Below are positions 18,867 through 27,098 of a DNA stretch of 64,000 bases, in pieces. The position numbers were made by a program, and so were the translations under genes. Numbering within the stretch: the first letter of the stretch is position 1; every line of letters starts with the position of its first letter. Origin of the DNA: Thermodesulfobacteriota bacterium (GTDB lineage: Bacteria; Desulfobacterota; Desulfobacteria; Desulfobacterales; Desulfosudaceae); assembly GCA_040753795.1 (NCBI GenBank), contig JBFMDX010000017.1:31497-95496 (forward strand). Direction: 5' to 3'. Below the pieces are notes generated by a model. That model was given only the letters and a program-made list of their open reading frames with translations, was not told where the DNA came from and did not search any database.

Positions 18867-20075
18867 CTATTTATTTTTCGAAGACACCGAAAAATCGTCT
18901 TCTGAATATCCGAAAAACGATACAATTGAATAAGCCACCTTAACGGCCTGATTGGGTGCCATATTGGACTGGAAAAAAATTCCTGTGCTCCCGATTTCTT
19001 CCGGAAAACGCAATTCATTGACGTCTTTGCTGAAATAATATTTATCTCCGATTGAATGCCATAAGAGACTTTTAATATCTTTTTTATATTCGGTTTGTAA
19101 AACCTTACAGAGCTTCGCGATCATATCGTTCCATGAGTTGACATGGTACACCTTATTTTTAAACGTAAAAGAGGATAGGGATTGTTCGGCATGAGTGTAC
19201 TCCGGGGCTTTTTCGGGCTTTGACGCTTTCTCGGGCTCCGGCTCTTTTGCAGGCTCCGGCGCTTTCGACGGCTTTGCCAGTTTTTCGGGCTCCGGCTCTT
19301 TTGCAGGCTCCGGCGCTTTCGACGGCTTTGCCGGTTTTTCGGGCTCCGCCTCTTTTGCAGGCTCCGGCGATAATGGTGGTTGAGTCGCATGGCTGTTTAA
19401 ATACTGCAACCGGTTTAATCCTTCGGATAGAAATTTAACTACCGCATCCCTTTCAGCAGCGTAACCGCAGATTTTTTCGGTCGTTTCAATCAGCAAATCC
19501 ACTAATACGTCCGGTGGTTCCGAAAGCATTTTTGTCCATGCCGCTGGTATGGTTTCTTCAATAAGTTTTTGATGCCGTGTTTTCAGAATATTTTCAGCTA
19601 GCCCTAAAGCCTCACCATTGGAAACAGGGGTTTTGGCCAGGAACTTCGTCAATTGGTCAGCGATATCATCGGCTTTCTGGTGCAGGAAATCCAGCGAACA
19701 GAAATTCTTTTGCTCCAAATTCTTTTTGTCGAGCGTTAAATAAAACCACCACAACAAACCGTTAGTAAAAACAGTAAACTCGACACCTTCTTTTGAAGCG
19801 TACTCAAGCAAAAGCTGCTGGCTTTTGTCTAATTCTCTGCCCATTTTTTTTACGTTAATAAAAATCTTATTGCTATTCTTGTCTCTTAAGGAGTAGTCGA
19901 TCGGCTGGTTCTTTGCCTTGTAATTCGAATTCACTTCATCGACATTGAAAATATCCCATCCGAGCAAAAACAGCAGACGCATCACAATTGTCTGTTTTAT
20001 AGAAGCATCATCCAGTGAATCGATTTGTTTGTTGAATTTAAGACCATCAATAAATGTTATGATCTGATCATCCAT
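18867..20075 (-). CDS. HsdR-N-like protein with Pro/Glu/Lys repeat linker
   Basis: 402 residues in three parts. Residues 1-150 look like the N-terminal PD-(D/E)XK-type domain of type I restriction R subunits: PIDYSLRD near 76 and INVKKMG near 92 supply the D...xxK pattern. A helical part follows, then three 18-residue repeats rich in Pro, Glu and Lys (about 238-291). The end is a 100-residue globular domain with KVYHVNSWNDM. The gene is AT-richer than its surroundings. No HsdM, HsdS or helicase is adjacent, so it is not a standard type I system. Nuclease or DNA-binding function is inferred and the catalytic residues should be regarded as unproven. Confidence 0.6.
   Translation of the reverse strand: MDDQIITFIDGLKFNKQIDSLDDASIKQTIVMRLLFLLGWDIFNVDEVNSNYKAKNQPIDYSLRDKNSNKIFINVKKMGRELDKSQQLLLEYASKEGVEFTVFTNGLLWWFYLTLDKKNLEQKNFCSLDFLHQKADDIADQLTKFLAKTPVSNGEALGLAENILKTRHQKLIEETIPAAWTKMLSEPPDVLVDLLIETTEKICGYAAERDAVVKFLSEGLNRLQYLNSHATQPPLSPEPAKEAEPEKPAKPSKAPEPAKEPEPEKLAKPSKAPEPAKEPEPEKASKPEKAPEYTHAEQSLSSFTFKNKVYHVNSWNDMIAKLCKVLQTEYKKDIKSLLWHSIGDKYYFSKDVNELRFPEEIGSTGIFFQSNMAPNQAVKVAYSIVSFFGYSEDDFSVSSKNK
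19203..19364 (-). repeat. Three tandem 54-bp coding repeats
   Basis: Each unit encodes 18 residues of the form EPAKE(P/A)EPEK-x-(A/S)KP-x-KAP. Unit boundaries are at 19311, 19257 and 19203, with a few base differences between units. The repeat forms a charged, Pro-rich linker in the HsdR-N-like protein and is likely variable in copy number between strains. Confidence 0.9.
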
Positions 20076-20421
20076 ACTTTACCTCATCATTTAAAATAAC
20101 GATAAGCTCCCCCCCTTATTCACATATATCAGAGCCATGTTTGCGTATCAATATTTTTGTGGCCAGCGGTTGGGCAATAGCGCAAACGAGCCAATGCAGT
20201 TGACTTTATCCTGTTGGCCGGCCGGCTTGAGATTACTGCCCCCCCGCCAACACAACACCAGCTAATGTTTCATCCACGTCCCTTATGCCGAAGCGGGGAA
20301 CCTTGCCTTTGGATGTTTTTTATGCCAGAATTTAATATCTGTCGCTTACATAAAACCGTTAACTGTTCTCGAGCCGGGGTCGATACTTCCAGACACACCC
20401 GGTGATAACAAGGGCTATTAC
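20076..20421. other. 346-bp non-coding interval
   Basis: Lies between the divergent HsdR-N-like gene and tag. It is AT-rich on the left and mixed on the right. I found no convincing promoter, hairpin terminator, RNA gene or coding frame over 63 codons with a ribosome site. With the AT-rich gene on its left it may mark the edge of an acquired segment. Confidence 0.4.
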
Positions 20422-20982
20422 ATGGAAAAAAGGTGCCGATGGGCGGGGACGGACCCTGATTATATCGCCTATCATGACCGGGAATGGGGGGTTCCCGTTC
20501 ATGACGACCGGACGCTATTTGAGTTCCTGGTTTTAGAAGGCGCCCAGGCGGGGTTGAGTTGGCTGACCATCCTGAAAAAAAGAGACAACTACCGGAAGGC
20601 GTTTGATAACTTCATCCCGGAAAAAGTCGCCCGGTATGATGAAAAACGGATTGCGCTACTGCTGGCCGACCCCGGCATCATCCGGAACCGGCTGAAAATC
20701 AATGCCGCCGTCACCAACGCCAGGGCCTTTCTGGGCGTGGCCGAGCAGTTCGGGTCCTTCGACCATTACCTGTGGCGTTTCGTTGACGGACGGCCCGTTA
20801 TTAATGCCTGGAAAAAAGAAACGGACCTGCCAGTCCAGACCGACACCGCCGGGATATTGAGCCGGGATCTGAAGAAGAGAGGTTTTCGCTTTGTCGGACC
20901 GATAATCTGTTATTCGTTCATGCAGGCGGTGGGCATGGTCAACGACCATGTTGTCGACTGTTTCCGGCACCGTGAAGTTTAA
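20422..20982 (+). CDS. tag: DNA-3-methyladenine glycosylase I
   Basis: Excises 3-methyladenine from alkylated DNA. 186 residues. The zinc ligands match the Escherichia coli enzyme in position: C5, H18, H176 and C180. The catalytic-pocket Glu E39 sits in VLEGAQAGLSW. The helix-hairpin-helix core follows. It stands alone with no ada/alkA neighbours; the next gene, a glycosyltransferase, is unrelated in function. Confidence 0.95.
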   Translation: MEKRCRWAGTDPDYIAYHDREWGVPVHDDRTLFEFLVLEGAQAGLSWLTILKKRDNYRKAFDNFIPEKVARYDEKRIALLLADPGIIRNRLKINAAVTNARAFLGVAEQFGSFDHYLWRFVDGRPVINAWKKETDLPVQTDTAGILSRDLKKRGFRFVGPIICYSFMQAVGMVNDHVVDCFRHREV

Positions 20983-21041
20983 TCGGTAACCCGCCGTAAA
21001 TGATGGGACGCAATTATCCGGAACATGAAAGGATGGCGACC

Positions 21042-22319
21042 ATGGATGAAACTGCCTGGAAAGGCCATAACATCGGCTTTATATCGACCCGGCTGGCGGG
21101 AACCGACGGCGTTTCCCTGGAAACCCGCAAATGGGCTGACATCTTTACCGGAGAGGGCTTGACCTGCTATTATTTTGCCGGCGAACTGGACACGCCGCCG
21201 GAATGCTCCTACCTTTTTGAGAAAGCTCACTTCACTCATCCTGCCATCGTCGACATCCACGAAAACTGTTTCGGTGTCCGGGTCCGCGGCCGGTACATCA
21301 CCCAACGCATCCAGAACGTCAAGCGGGAACTCAAAGACCACCTTTACCGCTTTATCGAAAAATTCCAAATCGACATCATTGTCGTGGAAAACGCCCTGTC
21401 CATCCCGCTGAACCTGCCCCTGGGCATCGCCATCACTGAAATCATATCCGAAATCGGCATTCCCGCCATCGCCCATCATCATGATTTTTACTGGGAACGG
21501 GAGCGGTTTTTGACCAATTCCGTGGCCGAATACCTGAACATGGCCTTTCCACCCAATCTCGCCCCCATCAAAAGCGTGGTCATCAACTCCGCGGCCGGCA
21601 ACCAGTTGAGCCTGCGGACCGGCATTTCGCCGACCATCATTCCCAATGTCATGAATTTTGAAAGCCCGCCGCCGCCATCCGACGATTACACAAAAACCGT
21701 CCGCCACGACCTGGGCATCGAAACCGACGAGCTGTTTATTCTGCAGCCGACCCGGGTGGTTCAACGCAAGGGGATCGAACATGCCATCGAACTGGTCAAC
21801 CGCCTGGGGCGCAAAGCCAGGCTGGTCATCTCCCACGCCGCCGGTGATGAGGGTCTGGATTACTACCAGCGGGTCAAAGAGTTTTCAGACCTGCTGGGCG
21901 TCCGGACGGTCTTTGTGTCTGAAGTCATCAATGAAAAAAGAGGGCTGACGTCTGACGGACGGAAAATATATACCCTCAACGACATCTATCCGTGTGCCGA
22001 CCTGGTGACTTATCCCTCCAACTATGAGGGGTTCGGCAACGCCTTTCTGGAAGCGGTCTATTTCAGACGGCCCATCGCCATTAACAACTATTCCATTTAC
22101 GCCACGGACATCCGGCCCAAAGGCTTTTCCGTTATCGAGATCAACGGATTCGTGACCGGGAAAACCGTGGAGCAGGCCCGGCGGGTACTGGACGACGCGG
22201 ACTTCCGGAGAAAAATGGTCGACCATAATTATGAAACCGCCCTGCGTTATTATTCCTATTCCGTGCTGCGGCAAAAATTAAAAACGCTGATCATCGACTG
22301 CCTGGGGTATCCCTTCTGA
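21042..22319 (+). CDS. GT4-type glycosyltransferase
   Basis: About 425 residues, GT-B fold. The N-terminal domain begins NIGFISTRLAGTDGVSLETRKW, the usual loop over the acceptor site, and the C-terminal domain has the donor-site segments QPTRVVQRKG and YPSNYEGFGNAFLEAV, with the E-x7-E Glu pair of GT4. The frame opens at 21000, but the ATG at 21042 is better placed relative to AAAGGA upstream. Sugar and acceptor are unknown. It is followed 43 nt later by recN but is not functionally related to it. Confidence 0.85.
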   Translation: MDETAWKGHNIGFISTRLAGTDGVSLETRKWADIFTGEGLTCYYFAGELDTPPECSYLFEKAHFTHPAIVDIHENCFGVRVRGRYITQRIQNVKRELKDHLYRFIEKFQIDIIVVENALSIPLNLPLGIAITEIISEIGIPAIAHHHDFYWERERFLTNSVAEYLNMAFPPNLAPIKSVVINSAAGNQLSLRTGISPTIIPNVMNFESPPPPSDDYTKTVRHDLGIETDELFILQPTRVVQRKGIEHAIELVNRLGRKARLVISHAAGDEGLDYYQRVKEFSDLLGVRTVFVSEVINEKRGLTSDGRKIYTLNDIYPCADLVTYPSNYEGFGNAFLEAVYFRRPIAINNYSIYATDIRPKGFSVIEINGFVTGKTVEQARRVLDDADFRRKMVDHNYETALRYYSYSVLRQKLKTLIIDCLGYPF

Positions 22320-22362
22320 CGTAAATGAGGTATAACAGGAAAAATTTCAAGCGAGGGATGCC

Positions 22363-24072
22363 ATGCTGCGGGAACTTGCCATAAAAGACTTCGCCATCAT
22401 TGACGACCTGCGTGTCCGTTTTGACGGCGGGCTGACCATCTTGAGCGGCGAAACCGGAGCCGGCAAATCCATCATCATCAACGCCTTCAATCTGCTGCTG
22501 GGCGGCCGCGCCAACGCCCGGCTGATCCGGGCCGGCGCCGCATCCGCCGAGATCGAGGCCATTTTCGACATTGCCCGGAAAGGGCCGGCGGCCGAATTAC
22601 TCAAGCAGCACGGCTATGAAACCGGCGGCGAGCTGCTGATCAGGCGAAAAGTCGCCGGTGACAACCGTCACCGCATTTACATCAACGGCAGCCTGGCCTC
22701 CATGCCGGTGCTGACCGCCATTACCGCCGGCCTGGCCGGCATCTCAGGACAGCACGCCCACCAGCACCTGCTGAAAGAAGAGGCCCATCTGTTCATCCTG
22801 GACCAGTTCGCCGGACTGCTGCCGCTGCGGGAAAACGTCAGGCAGGCATACCAGGAACTGGTTCCGCTGCTGCGGGAACGGGAAAAGCTGATTCGCCTGA
22901 GCCAGCATCAGACGCAACAGGCGGAACTGCTGGCCTTCCAGCGGGATGAGATCCGCAAGGCCCGGATAGCGTCAGGTGAAGACGAGGAACTGGAAAAGGA
23001 AAAGACCCGGCTCAAACACGCCGAACGGCTCTACGCCCTGGCTTTCGGCGCGTTGGAAGGACTGTATGACAGCCAGGGCTCGGTCATCGAACAACTGGCC
23101 CTGATCCGGAAGAACCTGGCGGAGGCCGGTCAGATCGATCCCGACCTGGCGCCGCGGCTGGAGGCGATGACCGACATCACGGCCCGGGTGGAAGAAACGG
23201 CCGGCCTGTTGAGAGGATATCTGGACGGCGTGCAGACCGACGAGCGCCGGCTGGAAGAGGTTGAGGAGCGTCTTGATCTGCTGACACGGCTGAAGAAGAA
23301 GCACGGCCGGACCCTGACAGACATTTTAAGCCGGCTGGAAGAAATTGACCGGGAGCTGACCGGCCTGGAGAATCTTTCCGGCACCATTGCCGAGCTTGAC
23401 CGGCGGATCGAAACCGGTCATGAGAAACTGGCTTCATTCGCCCGGCGTTTGTCCGAAGGCAGAAAAAAGGCGGCCCGCGATTTTTCGGCCCGGATGGAAC
23501 AGGAACTGGCCGGGCTGAAAATGGACAAAACCCGCTTTGATGTGGAATTCTCCGCCCTGCCGGCCGGGAACGCTACCGAACCGCTCCTGACCGTGGACGG
23601 CGCCGGGGTTGATGAGACCGGGCTGGACAGGGCCGCTTTCCTGATCGCCCCCAATGTGGGCGAGCCCTTAAAGCCCCTGGCGGAAATCGCCTCCGGCGGC
23701 GAACTGTCCCGGGTGGTACTGGCGCTGAAAGCCATCCTGGCGGGCAGGGAATCCGTGGGCACCATCGTGTTTGACGAAGTGGACGCCGGTATCGGGGGTG
23801 AAACCGCCGAGGTGGTCGGCCGGAAACTGCTGGGTCTGTCCGCCTATCATCAGGTGCTGTGCATCACCCATCTTCCCCAGATCGCCAAATTCGGCCACCA
23901 TCATTACAAAATCGAAAAAGAAGTCAGCCAGGGACGCACCACCACCCGCATCCGCGCCTTATCGAAAAAGGAACGCATTCAGGAAATCGCCCGCATGACC
24001 GGCGGGGAAAAGATCACCGACAAGACCCTGGCGCATGCCAAAGAGATGCTGGAGAGCGCCAGCCACTCCTGA
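22363..24072 (+). CDS. recN: DNA repair protein RecN
   Basis: SMC-like ATPase for double-strand-break repair. 569 residues. Walker A GETGAGKS is at 29-36, two long coiled-coil arms cover about 155-395, and the ABC signature ASGGELSRV with Walker B TIVFDEVDAGIGG lies near the C-terminus. Convergent with thiD, only 5 nt apart. A LexA-type operator was not evident upstream. Confidence 0.96.
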   Translation: MLRELAIKDFAIIDDLRVRFDGGLTILSGETGAGKSIIINAFNLLLGGRANARLIRAGAASAEIEAIFDIARKGPAAELLKQHGYETGGELLIRRKVAGDNRHRIYINGSLASMPVLTAITAGLAGISGQHAHQHLLKEEAHLFILDQFAGLLPLRENVRQAYQELVPLLREREKLIRLSQHQTQQAELLAFQRDEIRKARIASGEDEELEKEKTRLKHAERLYALAFGALEGLYDSQGSVIEQLALIRKNLAEAGQIDPDLAPRLEAMTDITARVEETAGLLRGYLDGVQTDERRLEEVEERLDLLTRLKKKHGRTLTDILSRLEEIDRELTGLENLSGTIAELDRRIETGHEKLASFARRLSEGRKKAARDFSARMEQELAGLKMDKTRFDVEFSALPAGNATEPLLTVDGAGVDETGLDRAAFLIAPNVGEPLKPLAEIASGGELSRVVLALKAILAGRESVGTIVFDEVDAGIGGETAEVVGRKLLGLSAYHQVLCITHLPQIAKFGHHHYKIEKEVSQGRTTTRIRALSKKERIQEIARMTGGEKITDKTLAHAKEMLESASHS

Positions 24073-24077
24073 TGGTT

Positions 24078-24869
24078 TTACTGCCCTCCGGGGGCGACCA
24101 TGTGGTTCAGCGGGCCGGGCCCGTGGCCGATGTCCGGGGCCTGTTGGATGGCCCGGGTGATGTATTCCTTGGCCGCGGCCGCGGCCGCGAAAAAGTCCCG
24201 TCCCAGGGCCAGATTGGCCGCCAGGGCCGACGAGAACGTGCAGCCGGTGCCGTGGGTGTTGCGGGACGCGATCCGGGGGGCCGTCAAATCCTGGGACCGC
24301 CGGCCGTCAAAAATAATATCCGTCGCCGCCTCACCCGGCAGGTGCCCGCCTTTTACCACCACCCGGCCGCCTCCCATATCGGCCAGATGCACAGCGGCCC
24401 GTTTCATGTCTTCCAGGTTTTCGATCCGGCCGCCGGTCAGCAGTTCCGCCTCGTAAACATTGGGGGTGATGACATCCGCCAGGGGAAAGAGCTTCCGGAC
24501 CAGCGTCTCCCTGGCCTCGTCTTTGAGCAGCGAGTAACCGCTCTTGGAAATCATGACCGGGTCCAGCACCAACGGCGGCCGCTTCACCGTTTCCAGGGCC
24601 CGGGCAATGGCCTCGATCAGCGCCACCCCGGAAACCATCCCGATCTTTACGGCGTCAACGGGGATGTCTTCAAACACCCGGACGATCTGCTCGTACACAA
24701 TGCCCGGCGCCACCTCCTGAACGTCATACACCTTCTGCGTATTCTGCACGGTCACGGCGGTGACGGCGCTCATACCGAACACCCCGTGCGCCTGGAACGT
24801 CTTCAAGTCCGCCTGGATGCCGGCGCCGCCGGAGGAGTCGGATCCGGCGATGGTGAGAGCTGTCTTCAT
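24078..24869 (-). CDS. thiD: Hydroxymethylpyrimidine/phosphomethylpyrimidine kinase
   Basis: Phosphorylates HMP and HMP-P for thiamine synthesis; cytoplasmic. 263 residues of ribokinase-like fold, starting [20 protein letters not shown], the HMP-binding N-terminus. The C-terminal anion-hole/catalytic-base motif is [10 protein letters not shown]. The ATG has GAGGAG at ideal spacing. No other thi genes are in the window. Confidence 0.96.
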   Translation of the reverse strand: MKTALTIAGSDSSGGAGIQADLKTFQAHGVFGMSAVTAVTVQNTQKVYDVQEVAPGIVYEQIVRVFEDIPVDAVKIGMVSGVALIEAIARALETVKRPPLVLDPVMISKSGYSLLKDEARETLVRKLFPLADVITPNVYEAELLTGGRIENLEDMKRAAVHLADMGGGRVVVKGGHLPGEAATDIIFDGRRSQDLTAPRIASRNTHGTGCTFSSALAANLALGRDFFAAAAAAKEYITRAIQQAPDIGHGPGPLNHMVAPGGQ

Positions 24870-25006
24870 GTGGTCTCCTCGTCAATCACGGCTTTGGTTA
24901 ACCCGTCATTTTTATAAATATCATTCATCCTCCGCTCTACGCAATGGCGGATATGGTCCGACAAATCTTTGCCCCGGTTTTCATACAAAAAAAAGAATCA
25001 CCCCTC

Positions 25007-25034
25007 TTGACGGCCGAATCGAAATGCTTACTTT
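25007..25034 (+). promoter_or_regulatory. Candidate promoter for hsp20
   Basis: TTGACG (5 of 6) at 25007-25012 and TACTTT (4 of 6) at 25029-25034, 16-nt spacer, with a 55-60-nt leader to the ATG. No CIRCE inverted repeat or clear sigma-32 element was seen. Confidence 0.4.
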
Positions 25035-25096
25035 ACAGTCAACGGTAGATGGTAAGTGACTATAAAAACGATTGGTTAAATATATGGAGGACACCT

Positions 25097-25543
25097 ATGA
25101 ACGCATTGCTACCTATATTCAGCGATAACTGGTTATGGCATCGGGAACCGACCGGCGCCTCTTTGGTCGACAGTTTTTTCAAAGATTTCGGTCGGCCGGT
25201 TGTTTCCGACTGGGAAAAAGAGTGGGCCCCCGCCATTGATGTGTCTGAAACCGAAAATGAATACATCGTCAAGGCGGAGCTTCCCGGAATCAACAAAAAG
25301 GATATCGACATTTCCCTGACCGACGGCGTACTGACCGTAAAGGGGGAAAAGAAACTGGAGAAAAAAGAGGAAAAGGAAAACTATCATTATATGGAAACCC
25401 GGTACGGAACGTTTACCAGAAGCCTGAAGCTGCCGGAAGACGCCTCCGCTGAAAAAGTGGACGCGACCTATGCCGATGGCGTACTCACGGTCACCGTACC
25501 GAAAACGGAAACGGCCAAACCGAGAAAGATTGAGGTCCAGTAA
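25097..25543 (+). CDS. hsp20: Small heat-shock protein Hsp20
   Basis: ATP-independent holdase. 148 residues with the alpha-crystallin domain at about 43-135, the ADGVLTVTVPK strand at 126-136 and the C-terminal I-x-V-type tail (IEVQ) used for oligomer assembly. The frame opens at 25049, but the ATG at 25097 has GGAGG at proper spacing. It is monocistronic, closed by a strong hairpin. The charged KKLEKKEEKE insert between beta strands is typical of class A bacterial proteins. Confidence 0.95.
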   Translation: MNALLPIFSDNWLWHREPTGASLVDSFFKDFGRPVVSDWEKEWAPAIDVSETENEYIVKAELPGINKKDIDISLTDGVLTVKGEKKLEKKEEKENYHYMETRYGTFTRSLKLPEDASAEKVDATYADGVLTVTVPKTETAKPRKIEVQ

Positions 25544-25563
25544 ACACAATAACGCTGATATAA

Positions 25564-25609
25564 CATAACAAAAGGCAGGCCCGGGATACCGGTCCTGCCT
25601 TTTGTTATG
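25564..25609 (+). terminator. Hairpin terminator after hsp20
   Basis: A 16-bp perfect inverted repeat (25564-25579 with 25594-25609; sequence CATAACAAAAGGCAGG and its complement) around a 14-nt loop. The stem contains A-tract and T-tract arms, so it can end transcription in both directions, insulating hsp20 from the locus that follows. Confidence 0.85.
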
Positions 25610-25698
25610 GAAAACCATCGTATTTCCTCTTCACATAAGATATAACGGAAAAGCTTGTTGACAGGGTCAGGCTTTCCGAAAATATTCGAGCGGGTTAA

Positions 25699-27087
25699 AT
25701 GAAAAAAATCGCCCTTGTCTTCCCCCGGTTCCGTTATCCGTCCGGAGAATTGCCCACCGGCCTGGCCACCATTGCCGCTTATGTCCGGGAACAGATCAGG
25801 GATATTGAAATCGACCTGATCGACACCAGTTTTTCCCCAACATTTCAATATATCGACACGCGACTGGCCCGGTTCAAACCGGATATTACCGGCATTTACA
25901 TGGATGTGCTGCTGGCGCCCAACGCGCTGAAGGCGGCCGGTCTTGCCAAACGTCACGGATCCATGGTGATTGCCGGCGGCCCCCACGCCACCATGGCGGC
26001 CGCCAACATCATCCGGGAGGAAAACATCGACGCCGTCTGTCTGGGCGAGGGGGAAATCACCTTCAAAGAGTACGTCGAGGCCTATTACAGAGGCAAGGAT
26101 TTCAGCGCCGTACCGGGAATATGGTATAAGGACCAAGGTCTTGTCCACAGGAATCCGCCCCGCCCCATGATTCATAATATCGATGATCTGCCGTCACCCG
26201 CCTTTGACCTGTTTGACATGGAACAGTATATCGCCCATTTCTTTCAGCTGGATTCCTGGCGGCCGGGCGCCAGGGGGATATCCCTGACCGTATCCCGGGG
26301 CTGTCCCTATGACTGCGCCTTCTGCCAGCCCACGGTCCGGGAAGTGCTGGGTCGGAAAGTTCGAATCCGTTCCCCGGAACAGGTGATCGACGATATCCAA
26401 TACCTTCAAAAAAAATACGCCATCGACTCGTTTTTTTTTGCCGACGATTTGATCGCGGTGGTGCCCGGATGGCTGGAACGGTTTTCAGAAGAGTTGATGC
26501 GAAGAAACATCCAGATCGCCTGGGCCTGTAATACGCGGGTGGACACCATTGATGAGGCCACCCTGAAAAACATGAAAGCCGCCGGCCTGGTCAAGATAAA
26601 AATCGGCATAGAATCCGTTACCGACAGAATCCGAAATGGAATTTACGCCAAAAAAATTGACAGAAACGACATTGGACGACTGATTGAATGTGCCCGGGAA
26701 ATGGGTATCCAGGTTTTTGGGTTTTTCATGCTCGGCGCGCCCACGGAAACGGCCCGGGAGGTATGGGAAACCATCCGTTTCGCGGCCCGATCGGGGCTGA
26801 CGGAAGCGCTTTTTTCCGTCACAACGCCGACGCCCGGGTCAAAACTTTTTGACGACCTTGTGGCCGGGGGATGGACGCCGCCCACCAATCTTGACGACTA
26901 TGACTTCAATCGTGTAAAAAGGCCGAAAATGAGCCGCGGGGAGATCAGTCCCCTGCTGCTGGCATTGTTCAGAAAGGTCGCCTACATCTATTTTTATCTT
27001 CATCCCGCCAGAATCCGAACGACGGTGCGTTCGTTCAACAGCCCCGGCGGGATAAAAAAACTGATACTGAAAATCAGACGGATATAA
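25699..27087 (+). CDS. B12-binding domain radical SAM protein
   Basis: 462 residues. The N-terminal 150 residues form the Rossmann-like cobalamin-binding domain (GGPHATM near 93-99, GEGE near 116). The radical SAM core carries C202-x3-C206-x2-C209 in SRGCPYDCAFC, and GIESV and GAPTE segments follow. The cobalamin His motif is missing, as in most radical SAM members of this group. Family chemistry includes methylation at unactivated carbons and ring closures; the substrate here is unknown. It is followed after 11 nt by the TMTC-like gene. Confidence 0.87.
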   Translation: MKKIALVFPRFRYPSGELPTGLATIAAYVREQIRDIEIDLIDTSFSPTFQYIDTRLARFKPDITGIYMDVLLAPNALKAAGLAKRHGSMVIAGGPHATMAAANIIREENIDAVCLGEGEITFKEYVEAYYRGKDFSAVPGIWYKDQGLVHRNPPRPMIHNIDDLPSPAFDLFDMEQYIAHFFQLDSWRPGARGISLTVSRGCPYDCAFCQPTVREVLGRKVRIRSPEQVIDDIQYLQKKYAIDSFFFADDLIAVVPGWLERFSEELMRRNIQIAWACNTRVDTIDEATLKNMKAAGLVKIKIGIESVTDRIRNGIYAKKIDRNDIGRLIECAREMGIQVFGFFMLGAPTETAREVWETIRFAARSGLTEALFSVTTPTPGSKLFDDLVAGGWTPPTNLDDYDFNRVKRPKMSRGEISPLLLALFRKVAYIYFYLHPARIRTTVRSFNSPGGIKKLILKIRRI

Positions 27088-27098
27088 ACGGATAGCAG

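Noticed and set aside
19203..19364. Repeat array read as CRISPR
   Set aside because: The units are directly adjacent without spacers, 54 bp long, and in-frame coding repeats.
20163..20290. Possible integron attC-like sequence (GTTGGGC core)
   Set aside because: The matching left core RYYYAAC at proper distance is missing and no integrase or cassette array is present.
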